This document shows, one piece after another, positions 33,226-39,844 of a stretch of 39,844 nucleotides of DNA (positions are counted from its first letter, which is position 1; each line of letters begins with the position of its first letter). Source of the stretch: Lentisphaeria bacterium (GTDB taxonomy: Bacteria; Verrucomicrobiota; Lentisphaeria; Victivallales; UBA1829); contig JAFTIQ010000006.1 of the NCBI GenBank assembly GCA_017456805.1, positions 1-39,844 on the forward strand, in the 5' to 3' direction. Under the pieces are notes generated by a model. The model was given only the letters and a program-made list of their open reading frames with translations. It searched no databases and was not told the origin of the DNA. Made by a program: the position numbers and the translations under genes.

Positions 33226-33987
33226 ATGGCAAGAAAGATCTTTATTGCAGGGAACTGGAAGATGAACAAAACTGCGGCAGAAGCAAAAGCTCTCTGCGAA
33301 GAACTGAAAGCATCCTGCGCTCAGTTCGGCGACAAAGTTGAAATTGCAGTTTGCCCCACCTTCACCAGCCTTACCACCGCAGTGGAAGTCCTCAAGGGCT
33401 CCAACATCAAAGTCGGTGCTCAGAACATCCACTGGGCTGACAATGGTGCATTCACCGGTGAAATCTCCGGTGCAATGCTTCAGGAAATCGGCGTTGAATA
33501 TGTGATCATCGGTCACAGCGAAAGAAGACAGTACTTCGGCGAAACCGATGAAACCGTCAACAAGCGGATCATGGCTGCTCTCAAGTACAATCTGAAGCCC
33601 ATCGTCTGTATCGGTGAAACGCTCGAAGAACGCGAAAACGGAACCACCAATGCTGTTCTTGACAAACAGATCAAGGGTGCTTTCGCAGGCGTTTCTGCTG
33701 ATGATATGCTGAAGATCACCGTGGCTTACGAACCCGTTTGGGCAATCGGTACCGGCAAAACCGCTACCCCCGAAATGGCTCAGGAAACCCACGAATTCAT
33801 CCGTAAGACTCTCACCGATCTCTACGGTGCAGATGTTGCGGAAAAGATCACCGTCCAGTACGGCGGAAGCATGAAGGATTCCAACTCCAAAGAACTCACC
33901 GCTCAGAAAGATATCGATGGCGGTCTGATCGGCGGAGCTGCTCTGAAGGCTGATTCCTTCACCGCTTTGATCGCAAATACTCTCTGA
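33226..33987 (+). CDS. tpiA: Triosephosphate isomerase
   Basis: 253 residues, normal length. Catalytic residues Lys12 (GNWKMN), His97 (GHSERR) and Glu169 (AYEPVWAIGTGKTA) are all in place, and the phosphate-binding YGGSMK and GGLIGGAAL motifs close the barrel. It interconverts dihydroxyacetone phosphate and glyceraldehyde 3-phosphate. It lies 24 bases after pgk with GAGGAAAC before the ATG, so pgk-tpiA form an operon ending in the terminator at 34009. Confidence 0.97.
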   Translation: MARKIFIAGNWKMNKTAAEAKALCEELKASCAQFGDKVEIAVCPTFTSLTTAVEVLKGSNIKVGAQNIHWADNGAFTGEISGAMLQEIGVEYVIIGHSERRQYFGETDETVNKRIMAALKYNLKPIVCIGETLEERENGTTNAVLDKQIKGAFAGVSADDMLKITVAYEPVWAIGTGKTATPEMAQETHEFIRKTLTDLYGADVAEKITVQYGGSMKDSNSKELTAQKDIDGGLIGGAALKADSFTALIANTL

Positions 33988-34008
33988 TCATCAGAGATTT
34001 GCTTTTCC

Positions 34009-34040
34009 GGGAGTCTCTGGTAAAACAGAGACTCCCTTTT
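34009..34040 (+). terminator. Terminator of pgk-tpiA
   Basis: GGGAGTCTCTG (34009-34019) pairs perfectly with CAGAGACTCCC (34026-34036), 6-base loop, then TTTT and a further T-rich stretch. Confidence 0.9.
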
Positions 34041-34066
34041 GTGCTTTTATCTACAAGGAGTCAAGT

Positions 34067-34336
34067 ATGAGAGCTGTTGTGAGTGTTGTCGGCAGAGATG
34101 CAGTGGGAATCATCGCGCAGGTCAGCAATGAATGTGCCGTCTGCGGAGTAAATATCCTGGATATTTCTCAAACCGTCCTCCAGGATTATTTTACCATGAT
34201 CATGATCACGGATATCGATAAAATCAATATTCCGTTCACGGAATTCGTTGACCGTATGTCTGCCCTCGGAAGGGAAAAAAATCTGGAAATCCGTGCAATG
34301 CATGAAGATATTTTCAATTCAATGCACAGAATATGA
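34067..34336 (+). CDS. ACT domain protein (UPF0237 family)
   Basis: 89 residues made of one ACT domain: VVSVVGRDAVGIIAQVSNE, then NILDISQTVLQDYFTMIMI and a final helix. The VGRDxxGI[IV]A start is typical of UPF0237. AAGGAG lies 6 bases before the ATG. The UPF0210/DUF711 gene follows after 12 bases. This two-gene pair is conserved in many anaerobes and Gram-positive bacteria, but the function of neither member is settled. The ACT domain may bind an amino acid and regulate the larger protein (inference). Confidence 0.9.
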   Translation: MRAVVSVVGRDAVGIIAQVSNECAVCGVNILDISQTVLQDYFTMIMITDIDKINIPFTEFVDRMSALGREKNLEIRAMHEDIFNSMHRI

Positions 34337-34348
34337 TAAGGTACGCTC

Positions 34349-35701
34349 ATGGCAGATATCAATGACATTCTTGAAACACTGGGGATGATCAAAGACGAAT
34401 GTCTTGACATCCGCACCATTACAATGGGAATCTCTCTCTATGACTGCATGGGAGATTCCGCTGACACGGTCTGCAGCCGGGTTTATGATAAGATCATGAC
34501 CCGCGCCGGAAACCTTGTCAAAACAGGGGAAGATATCGAAAAAGAATACGGGATCCCCATTATCAACAAACGGGTCTCAGTGACCCCCATTTCCCTTCTT
34601 TGCGGCAGATTGAATCCTGATGGTGCAGTAGCCATCGCAAAAACACTTGACCGCGCCGCAAAAGATCTCGGGATCAACTTTATCGGCGGTTACAGTGCCC
34701 TTGTCCAGAAAGGTTTTTCCGATGGCAGCCGCGCGCTGATCGAATCCATTCCGGAAGCGCTTACCGTTACCGACAGGGTATGTTCGTCCGTCAATGTTGC
34801 TTCCACCAAAGCCGGTATCAATATGGATGCTGTTGCCCAAATGGGGCGGATCATCAGGAAAACGGCAGAAAATACCATTGACCGCAGCGCGATCGGCTGC
34901 GCAAAACTTGTTGTTTTTGCCAATGTGCCGGAAGATAATCCGTTCATGGCAGGAGCTTTTCATGGTTCCGGGGAACCGGAAACCGTGATCAATGTAGGTG
35001 TTTCCGGTCCGGGCGTGGTGGCATCCGCCATTCGCCGTGCAGGAAGCTGTGATCTGACTCAAATTGCAGAGACCATCAAAAAGACAGCGTTCAAGATCAC
35101 CCGTATGGGACAATTGGTTGCGGGAGTCGCCAGTGAACGGCTGGGGGTTCCTTTCGGGATCGTGGATCTTTCGCTTGCACCGACTCCTGCCATTGGGGAT
35201 TCTGTTGCGGAAATCCTGGAATCCATCGGGCTGGAAAAATGCGGTTGTCCGGGAACGACTGCTGCCCTTGCCATGCTGAACGATGCAGTGAAAAAAGGCG
35301 GTGTGATGGCTTCCTCTCACGTCGGAGGACTTTCCGGAGCCTTTATTCCCCTTTCCGAAGATGCGGGCATGATCGATGCCGCACGCTGCGGTGCGCTCTC
35401 CATCGAAAAACTGGAAGCAATGACCGCTGTCTGTTCTGTCGGATTGGATATGATCGCAATCCCCGGCGATACCTCAGCGGAAGTGATCTCCGGGATCATT
35501 GCCGATGAAATCGCCATTGGTGTTGTAAATAATAAAACCACAGCGGTCCGTCTGATTCCTGTGGGTAAAACCGGGGAAACAGTCTCCTTCGGCGGACTTC
35601 TCGGAGAAGCTCCGGTCATTCCGGTTTCCCGCTACTCTCCCGGTGTTATGATCCACCGCGGCGGCAGAATCCCTGCACCGCTGCAAAGTCTGCGGAATTA
35701 A
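34349..35701 (+). CDS. UPF0210 / DUF711 (PFL-like) family protein
   Basis: 450 residues, typical family length. Recognised segments include [73 protein letters not shown] and, at the C terminus, [19 protein letters not shown]. The fold is expected to be related to glycyl-radical/PFL-like barrels, but no glycyl-radical motif is visible and the reaction is unknown. It is translated just after the ACT-domain partner. panB follows after 24 bases, so the unit probably continues. Confidence 0.9.
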   Translation: MADINDILETLGMIKDECLDIRTITMGISLYDCMGDSADTVCSRVYDKIMTRAGNLVKTGEDIEKEYGIPIINKRVSVTPISLLCGRLNPDGAVAIAKTLDRAAKDLGINFIGGYSALVQKGFSDGSRALIESIPEALTVTDRVCSSVNVASTKAGINMDAVAQMGRIIRKTAENTIDRSAIGCAKLVVFANVPEDNPFMAGAFHGSGEPETVINVGVSGPGVVASAIRRAGSCDLTQIAETIKKTAFKITRMGQLVAGVASERLGVPFGIVDLSLAPTPAIGDSVAEILESIGLEKCGCPGTTAALAMLNDAVKKGGVMASSHVGGLSGAFIPLSEDAGMIDAARCGALSIEKLEAMTAVCSVGLDMIAIPGDTSAEVISGIIADEIAIGVVNNKTTAVRLIPVGKTGETVSFGGLLGEAPVIPVSRYSPGVMIHRGGRIPAPLQSLRN

Positions 35702-35725
35702 ACATTTCATGCGAAAGGAATCAAA

Positions 35726-36532
35726 ATGGCAAATCTGAAATCAAGTGTTTCCACGTTCCGGAAAATGAAACAGGAACAAAAGCCGATTGTCATGCTGACC
35801 GCTTATGATGCGCCGACAGCCGCCCTGGCAATGGAATGTGGAGTGGATCTGCTTCTGGTCGGAGATTCCGTCGGAAATACCATGCTGGGCTATTCTACAA
35901 CGATTCCTGTAACCGTGGAAGAATCTCTCCACCATTGCCGGGCAGTCGTCCGCGGAACGGAAAATCAGGCGTTTGTGATCGGGGATCTTCCCTTTATGTC
36001 CTACCATGCATCGGAAGAACAGGCACTTCTCAATGCCGCCAAATATCTCCAGGATGCCGGATGCGATGCAGTAAAGCTGGAAGGCGGCCTGGAAGTCGTT
36101 TCAACCGTCAAGCGGATGACCACTGCCGGAATCCCGGTCTGTGCACATATCGGACTTTGTCCCCAGCAGGTCAAAGTTCAGGGCGGATACCGGATCGCAG
36201 GAAAAACGGAAGCCGCTGTGGAACGGTTGATGAAAGAAGCGCTCGCACTGGAAGAAGCCGGCGCGTTTATGATCGTTCTTGAGTGTGTGACCGCAGAGGC
36301 CGCAGAAAAAATCTCTCAGGCACTTTCCATTCCCACGATCGGAATCGGTTCCGGTGCCGGCTGTGACGGACAGGTGCAAGTCGTAACGGATATTCTCGGG
36401 CTCTCCGGATATCTTCCCAAACATGCAAAACGTTATGCAAACTTGAAAGAGATCATGGGAAATGCATTCCGGGAATATGTGAATGATGTCCGCACAAAAC
36501 GATTTCCAACCAAAGAAAACTCTCATTTCTGA
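35726..36532 (+). CDS. panB: 3-methyl-2-oxobutanoate hydroxymethyltransferase
   Basis: 268 residues. It adds a hydroxymethyl group from methylene-tetrahydrofolate to 2-oxoisovalerate, the first committed step to pantothenate. Metal/substrate motifs are LLLVGDSVGNTMLGY (Asp ligand), DLPFMSYH, AVKLEGG, and the catalytic Glu region IVLECVTAEAAEKI with IPTIGIGSGAGCDGQVQV. AAAGGA lies before the ATG. No panC or panD is in the window. Its last base overlaps the start codon of the DUF362 gene. Confidence 0.95.
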   Translation: MANLKSSVSTFRKMKQEQKPIVMLTAYDAPTAALAMECGVDLLLVGDSVGNTMLGYSTTIPVTVEESLHHCRAVVRGTENQAFVIGDLPFMSYHASEEQALLNAAKYLQDAGCDAVKLEGGLEVVSTVKRMTTAGIPVCAHIGLCPQQVKVQGGYRIAGKTEAAVERLMKEALALEEAGAFMIVLECVTAEAAEKISQALSIPTIGIGSGAGCDGQVQVVTDILGLSGYLPKHAKRYANLKEIMGNAFREYVNDVRTKRFPTKENSHF

Positions 36533-37659
36533 TGACGAACGTACACTATTCCCAGGCTGATGATTATCAAAACTGCAAATCTGCACTGGAAGCGGTGCTT
36601 CTGCCGCAAATCCGGGAACGGGGCAGAATCGCAGGAAAATCCGTGATGCTCAAACCGAATCTTCTTGCCTGGCGCAGAGCTGATGATATCGCATGTGTTC
36701 ACCCGGCTGTGATCGTGGAAACTGCAAAAATCTTTCTGGAAGCAGGGGCAGCAAAGGTTGCGATCCTTGAAAATCCGGCTGTGCAGACCGTCCCGGCGAT
36801 CCTGCAGTCCATGGGGATCCTTGACCAGTTGAAGGAAATGGGAGTCTACTGCGAAACATTCAAAAATTACTGCCGTCAGGAAACAGAAGAAAAAGTGCGT
36901 TTTCATGATCTGGAAATCGCTTCTGAGTTCAAAGAATATGATTATGTCTGCGATATCTGCAAGGTTAAAACACATGCGATGATGACTCTTACCCTGTGTG
37001 TCAAGAATCTTTTCGGGCTTGTCAACGGCAGTGCCCGTCTGGGATGGCATCTGGCAGTCGGACGTGATTTTGAACAGTTTGCAGATCTTCTGCTGGATCT
37101 TTACCTGCGGGTGAAACCGGACTTCAACATTGCAGACGGAGTTGTCTGCATGGAAGGGAACGGTCCCGGCAGCGGGAATCCGGCACAACGGAACTTTTTT
37201 GCAGGAAGCATTGATTCCCTTGCATTGGATCGTTCTGTTGCGGAATTATTGGGCGTAAAGGATCTCCTCCTGCTGAAGAACGCCGTCAAACGGAAATTGC
37301 CCTCGGAATACACAAATTGCGGTGCGGTCCCGGAATGTGCGCCCCTGACGCTTCCTGATCCGCCGGGAATTATGCTGAGCTGGGGCTTGACTCTTCCGCC
37401 GGTTCTGCGGGATTGGATGCGGAAAGCAATGTTATCCCGTCCGATTCTGGATGCCGGAAAATGTATCGGATGCGGAATGTGCGAAAAGATGTGTCCGCCT
37501 CATTCCTTGAAAATGAAAGACAGCAAACCCGAATTTCATCTGGATACCTGTATCCGCTGTTATTGCTGTCAGGAACATTGTCCAAAGGGTGCGATTGAAT
37601 CCAGAAAGACGTTTCTCATGAAACTGCTGGAACGTTTTGAACGGAAAGTCCTCCGCTGA
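36532..37659 (+). CDS. DUF362 protein with two 4Fe-4S clusters
   Basis: 375 residues. The N-terminal about 290 residues are DUF362 (GKSVMLKPNLLAWRRAD, DICKVKTHAMMTLTLCVKN). The C terminus carries two ferredoxin-type motifs, CIGCGMCEKMCPP and CIRCYCCQEHCPKGA, each able to bind a 4Fe-4S cluster. These cytoplasmic proteins are common in anaerobes and presumed redox proteins without a defined substrate. The ATG at 36532 shares its A with the panB TGA stop and has no good ribosome site, so it is probably translated by coupling. A link to pantothenate synthesis is unproven. The following 180 bases hold only a weak GGAATT/AATTCC inverted repeat and the next promoter. Confidence 0.88.
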   Translation: MTNVHYSQADDYQNCKSALEAVLLPQIRERGRIAGKSVMLKPNLLAWRRADDIACVHPAVIVETAKIFLEAGAAKVAILENPAVQTVPAILQSMGILDQLKEMGVYCETFKNYCRQETEEKVRFHDLEIASEFKEYDYVCDICKVKTHAMMTLTLCVKNLFGLVNGSARLGWHLAVGRDFEQFADLLLDLYLRVKPDFNIADGVVCMEGNGPGSGNPAQRNFFAGSIDSLALDRSVAELLGVKDLLLLKNAVKRKLPSEYTNCGAVPECAPLTLPDPPGIMLSWGLTLPPVLRDWMRKAMLSRPILDAGKCIGCGMCEKMCPPHSLKMKDSKPEFHLDTCIRCYCCQEHCPKGAIESRKTFLMKLLERFERKVLR

Positions 37660-37776
37660 TTTTTCATCCGGAATTTTCCCGAATTTAAACAAACGCCGAA
37701 TTCCCGTTATTTCTTTCAGCGAAGACGTTATTCGCAGACATTGAATGAAAAAATTTGAAAAATAAGGCTCGGTTGT

Positions 37777-37805
37777 TTGAAAAATATCATCAGAAGAATT
37801 ATATT
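37777..37805 (+). promoter_or_regulatory. Promoter of the radical SAM gene, TTGAAA-N17-TATATT
   Basis: TTGAAA (37777-37782), 17 bases, TATATT (37800-37805). It lies over the start of the longest reading frame and shows that the protein must begin downstream. Confidence 0.7.
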
Positions 37806-37839
37806 AACAGGAAATTTTTCTGAAAAATCAAGGCTTATT

Positions 37840-38607
37840 ATGGAAGAATCTAAAGCAAGAAAATTTATTTTCGGACCGATAAATTCCCGCAGATTGGGAA
37901 AATCCCTCGGAGTTGACCTGGTGACAGCCAAAACATGTTCCCTGGATTGCATATACTGCGAAGCAAAAGCAACCACAAATCTGACCATGACCCGCAAGGA
38001 GTATGTTCCTGTTGATAAAGTAATTGCAGAATTGGATGTTACATTGAAAAACATTCCGAAGCCTGATTATATTACCTTTTCAGGAGCAGGGGAACCAACT
38101 CTGAATTCCGGGATCGGGCGCGTAATCGACCATATAAAAAAATATCATTCAGAGTGTCGGGTATGCCTTTTGACCAATGGACTCCTGCTGGGGGATACAA
38201 CCCTTCAGAAAGAACTTTCTCAACTTGATTTGGTCATTCCTTCTCTGGATGCCTCCTCTGAAGAAGAATATTTATACATAAATCGTCCTTATCCCGGCGA
38301 AACTCTGGAAAAACTCTGTTCCGGACTCTGTTCATTCCGCCGGAACATTCCGGTAAAAATGGCATTGGAAATTTTTATTGTACCGGGAATAAATGATTCA
38401 GATGAAAGTATTGACCGTTTTTACAGATTGGTCAAATGCATAGGTCCGGATATGATCCATCTTAATACTCTTGACCGTCGCGGAGTCATTGCTGATTTGT
38501 CCCCCGCTTCCCGGGAACGGATGGAAAAATTTGCATCTGTATTAGAAAATATTGCTCCCGCTGAAATATTCGGTCCGACAAAAGAGCCGCACATCCCGCA
38601 CAAATAA
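37840..38607 (+). CDS. Radical SAM protein, COG0731-like
   Basis: 255 residues from ATG 37840 (AAGG 8 bases upstream). The in-frame codons back to 37777 overlap the promoter. FGPINSRRLGKSLGVDL precedes the radical SAM loop Cys33-Cys37-Cys40 (TCSLDCIYC). TFSGAGEPTLNSGIG, LLTNGLL and HLNTLDRRG follow. These are features of the COG0731 group, related to wyosine base synthesis enzymes but also of unknown function in bacteria. The substrate is not known. The DMT transporter gene follows after 39 bases and may be co-transcribed. Confidence 0.85.
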   Translation: MEESKARKFIFGPINSRRLGKSLGVDLVTAKTCSLDCIYCEAKATTNLTMTRKEYVPVDKVIAELDVTLKNIPKPDYITFSGAGEPTLNSGIGRVIDHIKKYHSECRVCLLTNGLLLGDTTLQKELSQLDLVIPSLDASSEEEYLYINRPYPGETLEKLCSGLCSFRRNIPVKMALEIFIVPGINDSDESIDRFYRLVKCIGPDMIHLNTLDRRGVIADLSPASRERMEKFASVLENIAPAEIFGPTKEPHIPHK

Positions 38608-38646
38608 AATTCTGAGAACAATACAGAACGTTGGAGCTTGTAAAAT

Positions 38647-39510
38647 ATGAAAAATTGGAATCACCTGGCAATCATTTTGCTGTTTGTAACTGCTGCAATA
38701 TGGGGATTATCTTATTCTGCTCAGGCAAAAGCCATGGATACCATGTCTCCTCTGATGTTTGTATTTTTACGTTATTTGCTGGGAGCATTGATGCTTGTTC
38801 CTGCTATTTTATTTTTCCGGAAACGCCCGGATAAAAAACTGATTTCCGGCGGAATCATCTGTGGAATATGCCTTGCCGGCGGTGAGATATTACAACAATT
38901 CGGCTTGCTGTATACTTCTGCCGGAAAAGCTGGGTTTCTGACCGCTCTGTATGTGATTATGATTCCGGTCATCGGAGTTTTCATTCATAAAAAATCAACA
39001 TGGCCGATATGGAGCGCATCATTGCTCTCTATTGTCGGAACATACTTGCTCTGTACCGATGATTCCTTTGGAACCATTGGAAACCTTGGAGATATGTTGA
39101 TGCTTATCTGCGCTTTGTTTTTTGCATTTCAATTTATTGCAATTGCCAAATTCGCTCCGGCAGCAGATGCGCTGCAGTTATCGGCAGTACAGTTTACCAC
39201 GGTGGCTGTGGTGTCTGGAATTGCCGGTCTGATCGCCGGTGAGACATGTACATTTTCCAATATTGCCCAGACGGTCTGGCCTTTGCTTTTCTGTGGTATG
39301 ATCGCTATCGGTATTGCCTGTACGATCCAGATTGCTGCTCAAAAATATGTTCATCCGGCTACTGCGTCGATTATTTTAAGTACGGCTTCTGTCTTCGCCG
39401 TACTCTGGGGATGGTTACTGCAGGATGAACGTTATTCCCTGATAAATCTTATTGGTTGCGGGATTATTTTTGCAGCTGTTGTGCTGGTGCAAGTCCCTCA
39501 TAAAGATTGA
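38647..39510 (+). CDS. EamA family (DMT) transporter
   Basis: 287 residues, about ten transmembrane helices in two EamA repeats (first about 5-135, second about 145-285). TAAIWGLSYSAQAKAMD, MFVFLRYLLGALMLVP and the second-repeat STASVFAVLWGWLLQDER are typical. It is probably an exporter of amino acids or other small metabolites across the inner membrane. The substrate cannot be predicted. GGAG lies 10 bases before the ATG. No clear terminator follows before the inverted-repeat element. Confidence 0.9.
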   Translation: MKNWNHLAIILLFVTAAIWGLSYSAQAKAMDTMSPLMFVFLRYLLGALMLVPAILFFRKRPDKKLISGGIICGICLAGGEILQQFGLLYTSAGKAGFLTALYVIMIPVIGVFIHKKSTWPIWSASLLSIVGTYLLCTDDSFGTIGNLGDMLMLICALFFAFQFIAIAKFAPAADALQLSAVQFTTVAVVSGIAGLIAGETCTFSNIAQTVWPLLFCGMIAIGIACTIQIAAQKYVHPATASIILSTASVFAVLWGWLLQDERYSLINLIGCGIIFAAVVLVQVPHKD

Positions 39511-39605
39511 GTGTGAAATTTTGGCGGAAGAATATATTCCCATTCCATGTAGCACGAATCTTAATCTCTGTTCGTAAAACTATAATGGCGGAGAGAAGGG
39601 GGATT
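39511..39605. other. Intergenic stretch, no gene seen
   Basis: Between the transporter and the inverted-repeat element. No promoter, terminator or coding frame with a ribosome site was found. Confidence 0.5.
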
Positions 39606-39844
39606 GGGGGCTGTTGCAAAACCTGCATACAGAAAACGCATTTTAATTGAGTCTTTTGGACAGAGTGAACGGAGTTTACAGAGATTACGGAGGTGGTTTG
39701 GTAATTAAAACAACCGTTACCCATGAGAAAAATTTTTATTTCTTTTGAGAAATCGGTCGGTAATAACCAAAAATGCCTCCGTACACTAAGTACACTCCGT
39801 TTTCTCCGTACGAAAATGTGCTTTCAAATTTCAGGTTTTGCAAC
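39606..39844. repeat. Non-coding foldback (MITE-like) element with long imperfect inverted repeats, cut by the window edge
   Basis: GTTGCAAAACCTG (39613-39625) is repeated perfectly in inverse at 39832-39844. Inside, a 25-base segment from about 39669 (ACGGAGTTTACAGAGATTACGGAGG) matches 20 of 25 bases of the reverse complement of about 39777-39801, and weaker matches link the arms (CGCATTTT/CACATTTT, TTTGGTAATTA/TTTGGTTATTA). No credible protein is encoded. The arms resemble the terminal repeats of an insertion-sequence derivative. The tip GGGGGCTGTTGCAAAA (from 39606) suggests the other tip continues beyond the window. Confidence 0.65.

Noticed and set aside
31777..33792. 671-codon open frame on the minus strand opposite pgk and tpiA
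   Set aside because: A by-product of the strong codon bias of pgk and tpiA, spanning two real genes and their gap. No homology to any family recognised.
37667..37720. Inverted GGAATT/AATTCC after the DUF362 gene as a terminator
   Set aside because: Stem of six A/T-rich pairs with mismatches and a poor T-run.
39464..39724. 86-codon minus-strand frame over the transporter end and the inverted repeat
   Set aside because: Lies across the non-coding foldback arm and a real gene end, with no ribosome site. The SVISVNSVHSV run is a translation of the repeat.

Overview
The window looks like part of the chromosome of a Lentisphaerota (Victivallales-type) bacterium. The reasons are two pseudopilin-like proteins with a C-terminal H-X9-DG motif (one with the [16 protein letters not shown] leader), DUF4838 and DUF4091 carbohydrate-associated proteins, a GntR/LacI chimeric regulator, a CE15-type esterase, and housekeeping genes mixed with sugar-ester and sugar-phosphate genes. 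This placement is inference from gene content. No rRNA, tRNA, CRISPR array, phage gene or transposase was seen.

Layout. (1) 1-372: AT-rich, two leftward promoters for a gene beyond the left edge, and a terminator. (2) 373-4580, minus strand: a gntR / pseudopilin / DUF4838 operon with its own promoter, a palindrome inside that promoter and a terminator. (3) 4794-6428, minus: single DUF4091 gene with promoter and terminator. (4) 6698-9788, minus: rpsO, then homoserine dehydrogenase and aspartate kinase. (5) 10044-11703: nitrilase-family amidase facing an alpha/beta hydrolase. (6) 11855-15466, plus: four genes (esterase, sugar-phosphate isomerase-like, MtaB, hydrolase). (7) 15473-22792, minus: six tightly packed genes (M20 amidohydrolase, pseudouridine synthase, 6-phosphofructokinase, TPR protein, Na/Pi cotransporter-like protein, NUDIX hydrolase). 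(8) 22995-25618, plus: pgi followed by a Ser/Thr kinase, converging on a GT-C-like membrane protein. (9) 27560-29349, plus: an AT-rich leader, a divergent pseudopilin and a QYQMPPNG-repeat membrane protein. (10) 29488-33987: gap, a CE15-like esterase, pgk, tpi. (11) 34067-37659: ACT-domain protein, UPF0210/DUF711 protein, panB, DUF362 ferredoxin-type protein. (12) 37840-39510: COG0731-type radical SAM enzyme and an EamA transporter. (13) 39606-39844: a non-coding inverted-repeat element reaching exactly to the window edge.

Five glycolytic enzymes (Pgi, Pfk, Gap, Pgk, TpiA) lie within about 15 kb in three transcription units. The leaders of pgi, gap and pgk share an A/C-rich CAACC-containing stretch before the ribosome binding site. 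Nine or so promoters share a -10 of TATATT 16-17 bases from TTGA-type -35 elements. Several protein starts were moved downstream of the longest reading frame because a promoter -10, a terminator or a good Shine-Dalgarno sequence decides the start. No clearly new multi-gene defence or mobile system was recognised. The best leads are the gntR-pseudopilin-DUF4838 operon, the leader/pseudopilin/repeat-protein locus at 27.5-29.3 kb, the kinase attached to pgi, and the foldback element at the right edge.
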